Source: Dillenia suffruticosa
Taxonomy: Eukaryota; Streptophyta; Magnoliopsida; Dilleniales; Dilleniaceae
Assembly (NCBI GenBank): GCA_033439265.1
Contig: JAVTVX010000013.1
Span: 22,114,500 to 22,178,499, forward strand
Direction: 5' to 3'
Length of the DNA stretch: 64,000 bases
The translations under genes were made by a program, and so were the position numbers. This document shows, piece by piece, positions 12,244 through 21,901 of the stretch. Within the stretch, counting starts at the first letter, position 1. Every line of letters begins with the position of its first letter. The notes under the pieces were generated by a model that saw only the letters and a program-made list of their open reading frames with translations, ran no database searches and was not told the DNA's origin.

Positions 12244-12881
12244 AGGGAACATTGAAGTGATTTGTAAGACGAAAATGATTGATTCTTAGAACACATACAC
12301 ACTCGGAGATTAATTAAATGCGGAAGCTATTAATGCGATGAATTTGATTGAATCAGAGAGAGAGAGATTGATTGAATGATATTATAGAGAAATACTAACC
12401 AAATGTGAGATTCCCAACGACCAGTTCGTCGATAAAAGGTAACACCCCGAAACTGTGAACTCCTAGACCTAGGTCCTCTCCTACTCTTCTTCTTCATTTG
12501 CTGTTGGTGTTGCTGCTGCGAAACTATTCTCAAGTTCATCAGATTCTGACTCTGATCTACTACACCTTGCAACGACGGTGTTTTAGGCTGCTTCAACTCG
12601 TCCCTCTCCTTACACTCCGGAAACGGAAACAACTGCCTCGTAACAAACTCTCTTCGACTCCGATCAACCCCACCGCTGCTGCCGCCATCTTCGCTCTTAA
12701 TGACGTCATCAGCGACGACGACGACGTTGTTGAGAATAGCGAAGTTGTAAGCGAAGGTGGTGGTGCTGTTGGAGCTGCCGGAATAGTTGGTTATGCCTCC
12801 GATGGAAGTTTCCAGAAATTTTGTGCTCTCGAATTCGAAAGATGAATCGACGGAAACGACATTGAGATTGAGATCTAACAT
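10094..12881 (-). CDS. RAP2-7: AP2 transcription factor, RAP2.7/TOE1 type
   Basis: A euAP2 nuclear transcription factor with two AP2 DNA-binding domains. This clade represses flowering and is controlled by miR172. Ten exons on the minus strand: 12881-12400, 12067-12042 (26-nt microexon), 11915-11885, 11762-11675, 11579-11434, 11289-11245, 11154-11051, 10962-10841, 10702-10586 and 10279-10094. They sum to 1347 nt and encode 448 residues, close to Arabidopsis RAP2.7 (449). The start gives [10 protein letters not shown] with an EAR-type LDLNL motif, and an upstream TTG in the same frame was rejected. The first AP2 domain runs from [20 protein letters not shown] through [14 protein letters not shown]; the second has [18 protein letters not shown] and [16 protein letters not shown]. 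Exon 8 carries DLNLG, a second EAR-like motif. The last exon holds the miR172 site encoding AASSGF and ends PHLPN. Two GA-rich tracts lie in intron 1. The neighbour CNOT4 supports RAP2.7 orthology. Confidence 0.93.
10153..10173 (-). promoter_or_regulatory. miR172 target site
   Basis: This 21-nt site in the last coding exon encodes AASSGF and matches the canonical euAP2 miR172 target. Read on the + strand it resembles miR172 itself, with CCTGATG where miR172 has the equivalent of CTTGATG. In the family it directs translational repression and cleavage. Confidence 0.93.
12101..12367. repeat. Tandem duplication in AP2 intron 1, each unit ending in a GA run
   Basis: Unit 1 (about 12101-12240) and unit 2 (about 12257-12367) share the order: TAAGACGAA, TTCTTAGAACACA or its near-copy, ACTCGGAGATTA, GAAGCTATTAATG, GAATCAGAGAG. 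Unit 1 ends in a much longer GA array (12198-12239) than unit 2. Divergence is moderate, so the duplication is not very recent. Confidence 0.85.
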
Positions 12882-13005
12882 CTCTACCGTGTTGAACAAC
12901 TTTTTTGGATTGAAAATTTAGATAAGAGAAATTAGGAGAAATGCAGAGAAGAATGAAGAATGGAGAATAGAAAATGGAAATGGTGAAGTTGAAGTTTGGG
13001 AGAGA

Positions 13006-13013
13006 TTTTTATA
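13006..13013 (-). promoter_or_regulatory. Candidate TATA box of the AP2 gene
   Basis: TATAAAAA on the minus strand, about 130 bp upstream of the AP2 ATG. The GA run at 13061-13100 lies further upstream. Position and sequence fit; no transcript evidence. Confidence 0.5.
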
Positions 13014-13055
13014 AACAACCGTAACGAATCTTCACTGAGAGAATTGAAACAGAAC

Positions 13056-13060
<5 letters not shown>

Positions 13061-13100
<40 letters not shown>
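13061..13100. repeat. (GA)20 microsatellite upstream of AP2
   Basis: A pure GA array just upstream of the candidate TATA box. GA-rich promoter tracts can recruit BPC/GAGA-binding proteins in plants; any role here is inferred. Confidence 0.9.
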
Positions 13101-13103
<3 letters not shown>

Positions 13104-15227
13104 GTAAAGTCCGTGAATGGAGAAGGAACAAAAATCGGTTTGGTTGTTTTAGAGATAGAGAATAGAGGGTGAGAAATAAATCTGCTTGTGTCGGCTGTTG
13201 CTGTGTTAGAGAGGGAGAGAGAGAGTGTGTGTGTGTGTGTTGTTTGCGTTTTTTTTTTTTTTTTTGTCTTTCCTCAGCGTGTTCTTGAACAACGGCCTCT
13301 CTCTCCCCGGTGGGAGGCCCCTACCCTCTACTCTCTACTCTCAAAGCTTCGTACTAATATTTTGTCAACTGAATGACACTTGTCATCACGTGCTTGCCAC
13401 GCTCTTTCATTTTTTATTCCCTTTTCTTGTCTTCTTCTGCCTCAATTTTCCCTTTTTCTTTTTATTTTTTCAAACGAAATATGGTCTCGTCTCGTATTAC
13501 ACGTTGCTGCACAAGCCGCGTAAGCCCAAAAAAAAAAAAATGTCAATTCATACAAAAATTCATCTGCTCACTGCTTAGTATCTCAGTTCTCACAAATAGA
13601 TTATTATTATTATTTTTTTCATGTAAAAATTTAAATTAACTTATATATTCACAAAGTAGAGTGATATAAATATTGTTTATTGACATGCATTTAGATTCAA
13701 ATTTACGGTTATAACTCAATTGATACCGTTTTTTTTTTTAAATATCTCAAATTTGATCTTTATCCTATATATAAAAAATTGCAAATTGCACTCTTATTGG
13801 TTTAGATTACTTATATTAATATATAAAATTAATTTTTAAATAAAATATATTAATATAGATTATTGCATAAAATTTGACATTACTTTTTTGGCCATACATC
13901 AAGTTATATATTAATTTTCTCTTTGTCAAATATTTTTTATAGTTACAGTACGATGAACAAAACTTAAAACGATATTTGTATATAACTCAGGATAAAGGAA
14001 TTTAAAATTACATTTAGTACGAGTAGGTTGATGCCTAGCCTCTTTTCTCTCCCCCAAAGAGCAAGATATGGATTCTATAGAAAAGTATACCTCTATAGAA
14101 CTTGTTAAGAGATTTTAGGGGTTTACTATAATAGACCAATTTGATTTTGGCTAAATTTCCTTATTATCATAATTTTATACGGTCAAAAATCTGTTTAATT
14201 AGTTAATCTAAAGACAATTTTTTAATTAAATTTCATTTAACTATCTGTTTATACTATCAAACACTCATATTTTCCCTCCATAGTTTTATATATTTGTTTC
14301 AATTGAATGTTATGACCACTACTCCCCCCCAAGGGATGGTCTTGCATTTTGTTTCCATAGATGTTGTTATAAGGGTACCCCCAGCCCCAGCCCCAGCCCC
14401 AGCCCCAGCCCAGCACCCCTTATGCCGTCTGCACCCAAATGGATCATAGATTAGATTTAAATGCAAAATCAAACACGAGAAAGGAACATTATGGCTATGC
14501 ATGTGATGGTTGAGCAACTAAGTAGAATTACCATGGCAAATCGTGTAGATCATAGAAATTATCATAACACGACCTTTTAAATAATCGTCATTCTCACTCT
14601 AAATGTACCCCATTCATCAATTGTTGCGCCATCCATTTTCTTTTCCTTGAAGAGGCTCGCGAGAAAACAATTGTTCCTTCTTTTGGCTTTTAGTGGGTAA
14701 TTGCTCCAATTTCCATAATCGTAATTTAATTTAAATATTTGATATTGGGTAGAGCTATAATACATGTGTTATTTTTCCTACGATTTTGCTTATTATATAT
14801 AAAAAAAAAAAAGAAAGAAAAGAAATAGATGAGAGAGTTGTTTTTGACAATAGAACAAATGCATCCAAGGGTCTGAAAACTCATGGAATATGACACATCA
14901 AGGAGAGCAAGACGGTAGAGTAATTTCAAAAGGCCATCATAATCATCCTGATAGTAGTATAATCAAGGATGACATGACACACTAACACAATCTTTTGTCT
15001 TCCTGTGCAAGCAATAGTCATTATTTCTCCTATCATTTTAAAGTGCAAAATTTCAAAATGACCGTTAGTTTAAAAGAAGTTAAAATAAGAAAAGTTTAAT
15101 TGCTTTAAGTACAACAAAACAGCGGAAGTCTCATTCTAAACCTTGATAAAGGGCTCGTCCCAAGTACTTACGTCATTCATCATGACCTATCCAAGACCTA
15201 TTTTCGCGCACGAAAGGCCAAACCAAA
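13101..15227. other. AP2 upstream region and spacer
   Basis: No gene is supported. It contains a TG run and T tract at 13222-13264, long AT-rich stretches (13620-14300), a six-base CCCCAG array at 14378-14413 and a T/A-rich tract near 14797. The frames 13225-13639 are low-complexity Phe/Leu readings of T-rich DNA. Confidence 0.6.
14378..14413. repeat. (CCCCAG)n hexamer array
   Basis: About six copies of a CCCCAG unit, the last one a base short. It is a GC-rich island in AT-rich spacer. Confidence 0.9.
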
Positions 15228-15376
15228 TACCCTCGGAGGGTACGCAGCCCTGCGATAAATACATAGCGAATTATTCTTTCGCCTTTTACTAAAATACCCT
15301 CGGAGGGTACGCAGCCCTGCGATGAATACATAGCAGAATTATTCTTTTACCTTTTACTAAAATACCCTCGGAGGGT
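15228..15376. repeat. 66-68 bp tandem repeat, about 2.2 copies
   Basis: Units begin at 15228, 15294 and 15362 with ATACCCTCGGAGGGT. The first two units continue ACGCAGCCCTGCGAT, then AATACATAGC, then a T-rich block ending TTTTACTAAA. The third copy is truncated after GAGGGT. The head CCCTC-G-GAGGG is an inverted repeat with a one-base centre. Confidence 0.9.
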
Positions 15377-15900
15377 GGAAACAGTGGCCCTTGTGTCCGT
15401 ACCATAGTAAACCCATTTCCATGTTAGAGACTGCCACATACATCTACCTTTGAGGGGGCCTTGGCTCTCTTCACCAAAAATAATAATAATAATAATCTAT
15501 CCATAGATACAATCACAAGAGTAGGGCTGCATAATCATTTTAATAGCAGTACCAAAAAACATATGCAATGCTGGGAAGGAATTAGCTGCCATGCCAAAAA
15601 AGTACATCTTCATACCACACCAACAAAGACAGCAAATAGACCGAACATCCATTTAAGTTCAACAACTCAAGTGCTTCTGGTTGATTTAAAAAAAGCTCCG
15701 GTTCAAAATTTCTCAAACTAAACAAAAATGTAAAAATGAGAGGGGAAAGAAATTCAGATTTTGATATTCTTTTGCAACCAAATATTTCATTCCCCCCTTA
15801 ATATTGTTCACAACTTCAACAAGAAAATGTGGGTAGGCAAGATAAACTAATAAAATGAGGTCCAAAGAGTATTTAAGAGAAAAAAAAACATAACGCAGAA

Positions 15901-18460
15901 TTACTGAGAGACACCGAGCCACTTGGAGAAGTTCTCAAATTCTGTATAGTCACTGTCTGAGATCATTGTCTTGTACCATGCCTTACCTGCAGCCTTGATT
16001 GCAGCAGCCTCCTCCTAAATTAACAAAACAAATAAATTTAGTTAATCAGTGCCTGTTCCAAACAATTAAGACCACAGAACAAACATGCCAATATAGAACC
16101 ATCACATCAGATCGCTTTAGTCAAAAGGTGCTTAATGATTATTATCGATGATCCAGAAAAACTATACCAGGAGACAGGTAGCCTGACATCAGAAAGAGAA
16201 GACATCAAGCTGTTTAAAACTGGCAAAACATAAGCTATTTGATCTATGCTTCTGAAACATGAACCATCTCTCATTGGAAATATTGGGAGAGTTCACCAGT
16301 AAGAAGCAACATACTTAATGGTGATTATAAAGAACTGACGCTCATGTTTTGAGCTACCCCAAGAATCACAGCAACTTAATTAAGTTCAAGCTTCAAGCAA
16401 GTCAGAGGTCAAAACAGACTAAAACTATAGGCCAAAAACATGCCTCAAGCTTAAAGCTGCAGACAAAATCTTTTAGTAACAAGGGCAATGCCTAGACACA
16501 TGAATTACTTCATTTCTCATGAAAATGCCTAATAATAATGACAGCACCCAAAAGCATCAACATTAATAAAGAAAAGTAAAATAACATGAAAAACAGATGC
16601 TAGGACTTTGAGCATTCAAGCTCATAATGCTTTAATCTATAGACAGAGATAATGTTGTAACTGTACAACAAAAAACAAATGTTGCCATGCTTGTCTAATA
16701 CCCAAAAAGAATTAAACACAGATGAGATGAAAAAGGTTATTAACAAATACATTCTACAGAATGGAATCAAGCATTAAATAATAAAATATGCCTGTTTTAA
16801 TAAACAAACCAGCCATGACCAATTACAACACAGGCCTTGTATATTGATACCATTTGTCAGTAAGAAGTCTATTTTAACAGGTTTCAATAGTAACCAATCA
16901 ATCATTGCACAAAATATGCGACCCAGTAGATAAATAATAAAATGACCCAGTAGATAAATAACCAGTCATAAAATGCAAAACAAAGGAATCAAGCATACCC
17001 TACAATCAACACTGAATGATTAACTAAGCATTCTGGAATAATGTGAATAACATAAAGAAAATCATTCGAGTAGATACGTATAGAATTTTCATTCCATTAT
17101 CAATGTTAGACATTCACAGGACCAAATAAACATCATCACAAATATACCTGACTACACAAACAGAAATCTCATTTCGTTTTCACAGTGCGAGACATAAAAT
17201 TCATAGTATTCTAATGAATAAAACTGATAAGGATCGGTAACAAACACAAAAATATATACGACCCTTTAAAAAATAGGCATCAAACAACCAAGAACGAAGA
17301 GAAAAGTAACATAACAAGTATAGAATAACAAGATTAAACAAGCACAATACCTTAGAAATAGCCTTCCTCTTATTGTCAAGCTTCTCCTTCTTAGCCTTGA
17401 CCCGCTCAGCCTCAGCCAGAAGAGCCATCCTCCTAGCAGTTTTCGCATATGGGTTCAACCTAAGCATCACATTGAGATTCTTCAATGGGTTCTTCTTCAA
17501 TGTAGCCCTCTTGATCTCCTTCTTAATCGGCCTGACCACAGACTGCACCTCATCAGAGTTGATGATCCTAGCGAGATCAGCATTCACCATCTTTGCCCTA
17601 GGCAAGACGTAACCCTTCTTCTTCTCAGAAGCCTTGTCGAACTTTCCGTAAACAGAATCCAACTTCTCAAAGGCCGACTTGGTCCAGATCACAAACCTCC
17701 CCAGATGACCACCAGGAGCCAACTTCAACAGATTCAGTCTGTCAACATTTGCTATCTCCACACCAGGAATGTTCCTGAAAGCCTTCACCAACTTCGCACC
17801 CTCAGTTCCATACACGATCAAAGGTCCCTTACGGCTGATGTATCGGCGGTTACGCATTTTCCCCTTTCCGGGACGAATGGCGTGGCTGTCCTTCGCCTTC
17901 TCCACATCAGCATAAGCTCCGATCTGCTTCAACACCTTGATTGCGGCTGAGGTTTTCTCGACCGACTCAGCAGAATCGGATATCACGAGAGGAAGTTCCG
18001 GCACTGTCTCAATACGGTGGCCGCGAGCCATCACGAGAGATGGAATGGCGGAGGCGGCGAGAGCCGAGCAGACGGCGAACCTCTTCTGGTTCACGTTGAT
18101 GCGGCGGTGCCAGCGGCGCCAGATCTTGGTCGGGGCGAACATCCGTCCACCACGGCACATGTTCCCGAAGGCACCCTGGCCTGCGCGGTGTGTACCGCCT
18201 CCGGGAACACGAGGGATACGGGAAACAGCACGACCGGTTCCCCACGACTCGGCGGAGGTCTGGTGGCCGGCTTTTTTGGAGACGGCGTAGGGCTGGCGGG
18301 AGTTCTTTGACATATTGGAGTGGACCTCCGTGACGATGTCTGGACGGATCGGGGCGGTGAGGACATGGGGAAGCGGGAGAGTGTTTGGAGCATCGGTGGC
18401 CATGTCGCCATCGAGAGGCTGAATAGTGACGAGAGGACGAGCGGCGGCGACGGCGGCCAT
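15901..18460 (-). CDS. RPL4: 60S ribosomal protein L4 (uL4)
   Basis: Structural protein of the large cytosolic ribosomal subunit; uL4 extends a loop to the peptide exit tunnel. Two coding exons on the minus strand, 18460-17351 (370 codons) and 16014-15901 (37 codons plus stop), give 407 residues against 406 for Arabidopsis RPL4A. The start is [19 protein letters not shown]. The tunnel-loop region reads [20 protein letters not shown] and [20 protein letters not shown]. The C-terminal L4-associated extension is rich in Lys/Arg and ends [10 protein letters not shown]. The 1336-nt intron (17350-16015) lies after codon 370 in phase 0. Exon 1 is clearly more GC-rich than its surroundings, and its opposite strand holds chance open frames (17937-18310) that I left out. 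A TATA box and telo-box-like words lie just upstream. In Arabidopsis the collinear gene is At5g02870. Confidence 0.97.
16015..17350 (-). other. RPL4 intron, 1.3 kb
   Basis: AT-rich intron with no open frame of interest. I looked for C/D-box snoRNA signatures, because ribosomal protein introns often host them. I saw isolated box-like words but no convincing pair. Confidence 0.7.
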
Positions 18461-18502
18461 TGGACTGAGAGAGGGGTGCCTCGAGTGAGAGACGAAATGG
18501 AA

Positions 18503-18553
18503 CTAGGGTTTTGGGTGAAGGGTGGGAGAGACTAGGGTTGAGAGCTTATATAG
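18503..18553 (-). promoter_or_regulatory. RPL4 core promoter: TATA box and two telo-box-like motifs
   Basis: On the minus strand CTATATAAG lies at 18553-18545, about 85 bp upstream of the RPL4 ATG. AACCCTAG words occur at about 18532-18539 and 18503-18512 (AAAACCCTAG). Telo boxes (AAACCCTA) are typical of plant ribosomal protein promoters and leaders. Confidence 0.7.
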
Positions 18554-19454
18554 AAGAGTGGGTTTGGGGGCTTATTTACGGAAACGCCATTTAGACCTAG
18601 CTTCGTGTTTGGATGCGGGGATGCGGGGATGCGGCGATGCGTATTTTTTATGTTTGGCTGTGGGGTTTGAGTTGTCTGTCTTTGGATGGGTTATCCCTCC
18701 CTCACGGGTTTTAATTAATAAATTTGTTTTTTGAAATATTAGAAATCGGTGTTCGGATAATTATAATTAACTTATGAATAATGAAAATTCAGGTTAGGGA
18801 ATATATTCAAGATTGATTCTATGAAAATTTATCCTTTTATTTTTAATATTAAAATTTCATAAAAATTGATTAGTAAAAAAAACCATGAGACTTTTAATGA
18901 TATTTTTGAATACAACAATTGTAAACAAAGAAATTTGGTCGTTAATTTTTATTTTTCATACTCTACTTTTTATCCATGTATACAAATTTTAAAGTCTTAA
19001 TTCTTGGCCAGTTTTATTTAAAACAAAATTATTATAAATATAACAGATTTTGGATGAAAACTCCATCATGACCGGTTTCAAATCTCAATAAAAGAGGAGG
19101 ATTGCTGTAGGTTAATAGTTAAATAAAATTTTAATCAAACCATGAAAGACAAATATAAAAAAAATGATTAATCTTTAAATTTAAGATTAAAACTCAGTTT
19201 ATTGTTATTTTTGTTGATTAAATTTGGATAAAATCTCTACTTTTGATTAAAAGTTGAATTTTATATTTAAATTTATTATTACAAAGATTTGTTTTCACTT
19301 ATTTGAAAAAATGTTTATGAATTTTGTAACAATTGTGTAATTTTATATAATTTTTTAATTCTAACTATAAAATAGTTTGGATATAATAATTTGAATATCA
19401 CTAAAAAAAACAATAATGAGAAATAGAATATCATCTTTCCAAATGCCACCTTAT
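18554..19454. other. AT-rich spacer upstream of RPL4
   Basis: No gene. A short tandem of GATGCGGG-like units lies at 18613-18641; the rest is AT-rich. Confidence 0.6.
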
Positions 19455-19473
19455 GAAAAGTTAGAAGTGGGTG

Positions 19474-19552
19474 TCCCCAAGAGAATAGACTAGTGGTCAC
19501 AATCTCTCTCTTTTAATTCGGTGATCCCAGATAAAAAAAAAAAAAAAAAAAA
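19474..19552 (+). mobile_element. Short tRNA-derived SINE fragment with 19-bp target-site duplication
   Basis: A 79-bp insert ending in an A run of about 20. It is flanked by identical copies of gaaaagttagaagtgggtg at 19455-19473 and 19553-19571. Inside, TAGACTAGTGGTCAC closely matches a Pol III A box (TRGYNNAGTGG). The body is very short for a SINE, so it may be an internally truncated copy. A related sequence without tail lies at about 39735-39800. Confidence 0.85.
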
Positions 19553-19571
19553 GAAAAGTTAGAAGTGGGTG

Positions 19572-20164
19572 GGTAAGCATGGAATCATCTTTTGCAAGCC
19601 AAGCCCAATACAGGCCTCTGGGTGGCAAGCAAAATCCGGAAAACATTAAAACATGGACCAATTCCATTTAAAATTAAATTTATATATGTTTAAGAAAATA
19701 TGGGCATTTAAAATTGTTTAAATACATGTATATGCAACTCATGTTTTTCCTAAAACTTTCATCTAACGTTGCTCAAAATAAGTGTAATATGATCATCTGT
19801 TTGTGTTAATATTTTAATAAATATGAATGGGTATAACTTGGGATGGGAACAATTTTCGTTTTTCCTAACATTATTAGAAGATCAATGTAAAGATCAACTG
19901 TCTAAACAAAGCTTATGTCTTAGACTTTCGTTGGTATGAGTAAGATATGATCAGATGTCCCCGAAGGGACATGAGTAAGATATGATGTTATTAGAAGATT
20001 AATCCTTATTTTTTTCTCTTTGATTAGGGTGACCCTCAGACCCCCACAATCATCTTCCGGTGTGCCAACATCATGGGAAAGTCTGTGAGGTTTAATATTG
20101 ACCTTCGGCAATGGTGGATGGGTGTTATTTCTCTCCACCCATTTGCACAATAAAAAGAAACAAG

Positions 20165-20199
<35 letters not shown>

Positions 20200-20621
20200 A
20201 CTCTGGACAATATTTAAAACCTCCACGAGAAGTTCATCAAACATGATACATTACCAAAACCAGAGACCAATTTGGGTCGAAACGCAGCAAGCTTTGTCTA
20301 GCTCGTACTAACTTTATCTTGACAGTTGAAGCTGTACAACCTTGCTAGAACCGAGCAAGACCGAGACCATCAATACAAATACGTGGAACCTAAGAATTTA
20401 CTTCAATATAATTACAACATCCAAGTACATGGAAACTCTTCCTTTTCTTTCTTGCAGAGGGAGGATTTGGTTCTTTAAAATTTAAATAGGAAAAAGTCAA
20501 GCATCATTGAATTAGTAATTCTATGCAATTTTCACAAACAAGGAGAGGCAGAGACAATCATCAGACTTCTAACAAGTATGGTTTAAGTTACTCGCTTCGC
20601 CTAAAACTTGAGAAAAGCCTT
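19572..20621. other. Spacer and presumed MED4 3' UTR
   Basis: No gene. It includes a 14-base word (gagtaagatatgat) repeated at about 19938 and 19974 around a small hairpin, GTCCC-CGAA-GGGAC, and an A29 run at 20169-20197. The part next to 20621 is presumably MED4 3' UTR. Confidence 0.55.
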
Positions 20622-21851
20622 TCAATCTTCATCGTCAGAGCTTCCCATATCACTACTGTAGTCACTCTCGTCATCAGACTGATCCAGAATATCTAGTTGA
20701 ACATGTGGAACAGAAATTGGCTCAGGAGCCTTATTGAGCAAGGATGGAACAGGAACAGGAACAGGTCTTGGTAGTTGCTCATCAGCCCTGGGAGGTACAG
20801 GAAGAGAATCCAATGGAGGCAGGATTATTGGATCTCCGGGCTTCCATCCAGGTGGGGGTGCCGGTAATTCCACAGGCATTCCCGGTTTCCAGCCTGATGG
20901 AACTGTGATGTTTGGAAGAGTCATGCCTGGAAACTCAGGCATATTTGGATTAGGCTTAGGTGTCGGCAATTCTGGAGCTTCAATGATAGTCTCGACTGTT
21001 TTCTCCTTGCTTTCAAGGGTTTTAGGTAATCCCACATCAAGGTCCGCAAAATTATATAACTGGGAAGCACGCATTTGCTCCTCTTGTGGAGCGGGCGGGA
21101 GAGCTCCACGCAGGGGTGCCTGGCCTGCGCCAAATTCTGGAGGTGCAAAAGTGGTATAGCTTATCTTGTGAGCATATGATAAGATATCTGATAAGTTCAG
21201 ATGAGATGCAACTGTGGTGGTAGTAGAGGAAGAACTATCTTGATCATCCAATTTTGATCGTTTGGGCCGGCGATAGTCAGAGTAATCATCAACAAGAATG
21301 TCAAGGACCCGCTCAGCTTCCTTGAGTTTGTTGGCAAAAGCAAGTATTGCTGAGTCCTTGGACCATATCTCGCGAGCAACCTTTTGCTTGGCATCCTGGA
21401 GATCAAGTATTTCTTGGAGTTCTGCAACAGCTTCAAAGAGTTGAGTCTGAAGAGATGTGAAAAGGGCAAGTATTTCCTTGGTGGATGACGGTGCAGATTC
21501 TGGCAAATTTGGGGTTAGAGACTGGGTTTGGGAAGAGAGGAAGGTAGGGAAGGAGCCACGAAAGGCAGTGAGCCAATTTGATCTATTAGGTGAGACCTCA
21601 AAGAGTCTAGAGGCAAGGGAGGCCATTTGAAGGAGAAGGGATTGGGCTCTGGGCAGTGGAGGGAGGAGAGGAAGGAGTGTTGAGGAGGTTGTTATGGTGT
21701 TCAACAGATTTGTTTGGTTGGTGGCTTGATGAGACTGTGAGACTTGGGATAGTTTCGAAATTGTGGGATTCTGAATAGAGGGTGAAGCAGCGCTGGTTAA
21801 ACCTAGCCTGGCTGGTGACTGCACCAATTGGTGCGGGACATTTTGAAGCAT
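20622..21851 (-). CDS. MED4: Mediator complex subunit 4
   Basis: A middle-module subunit of Mediator, which links transcription factors to RNA polymerase II in the nucleus. A single coding exon of 409 residues starts at MLQNVPHQLVQSP. Recognisable features in order: a Ser/Thr/Leu-rich N-terminus; the Med4 core with predicted coiled coil (about residues 125-200, including LFTSLQTQLFEAVAELQEIL and KLKEAERVLDILVDDYSDY); a short basic patch (RRPKRSK); a Pro-rich section with GWKPGMPVELPAPPPGWKPG; and an acidic Ser/Asp tail ending GSSDDED. The Pro-rich part explains why the Arabidopsis gene (At5g02850) was once called a hydroxyproline-rich protein. A noncoding first exon may lie at about 24073-24230, spliced to 21902, which would give a leader intron of about 2.2 kb. 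In Arabidopsis MED4 lies between RPL4 and RVE4, as here. Confidence 0.92.
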   Translation of the reverse strand: MLQNVPHQLVQSPARLGLTSAASPSIQNPTISKLSQVSQSHQATNQTNLLNTITTSSTLLPLLPPLPRAQSLLLQMASLASRLFEVSPNRSNWLTAFRGSFPTFLSSQTQSLTPNLPESAPSSTKEILALFTSLQTQLFEAVAELQEILDLQDAKQKVAREIWSKDSAILAFANKLKEAERVLDILVDDYSDYRRPKRSKLDDQDSSSSTTTTVASHLNLSDILSYAHKISYTTFAPPEFGAGQAPLRGALPPAPQEEQMRASQLYNFADLDVGLPKTLESKEKTVETIIEAPELPTPKPNPNMPEFPGMTLPNITVPSGWKPGMPVELPAPPPGWKPGDPIILPPLDSLPVPPRADEQLPRPVPVPVPSLLNKAPEPISVPHVQLDILDQSDDESDYSSDMGSSDDED

Positions 21852-21901
21852 TTTGCCTACCCTCCTGTTCTCTTTTTATGTCTTCTTCTTTGCCAAATTT
21901 A

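Noticed and set aside
15228-15376. CRISPR-like array
   Set aside because: Units are directly adjoining and near-identical throughout, without unique spacers, and the genome is plant nuclear.
16015-17350. Possible C/D-box snoRNA in the RPL4 intron
   Set aside because: A GTGATGA-like word near 17130 on the minus strand lacks a suitably spaced D box and terminal stem.
17937-18310. Antisense frames across RPL4 exon 1
   Set aside because: Mirror frames of a GC-rich conserved exon; the RPL4 sense frame explains the openness.
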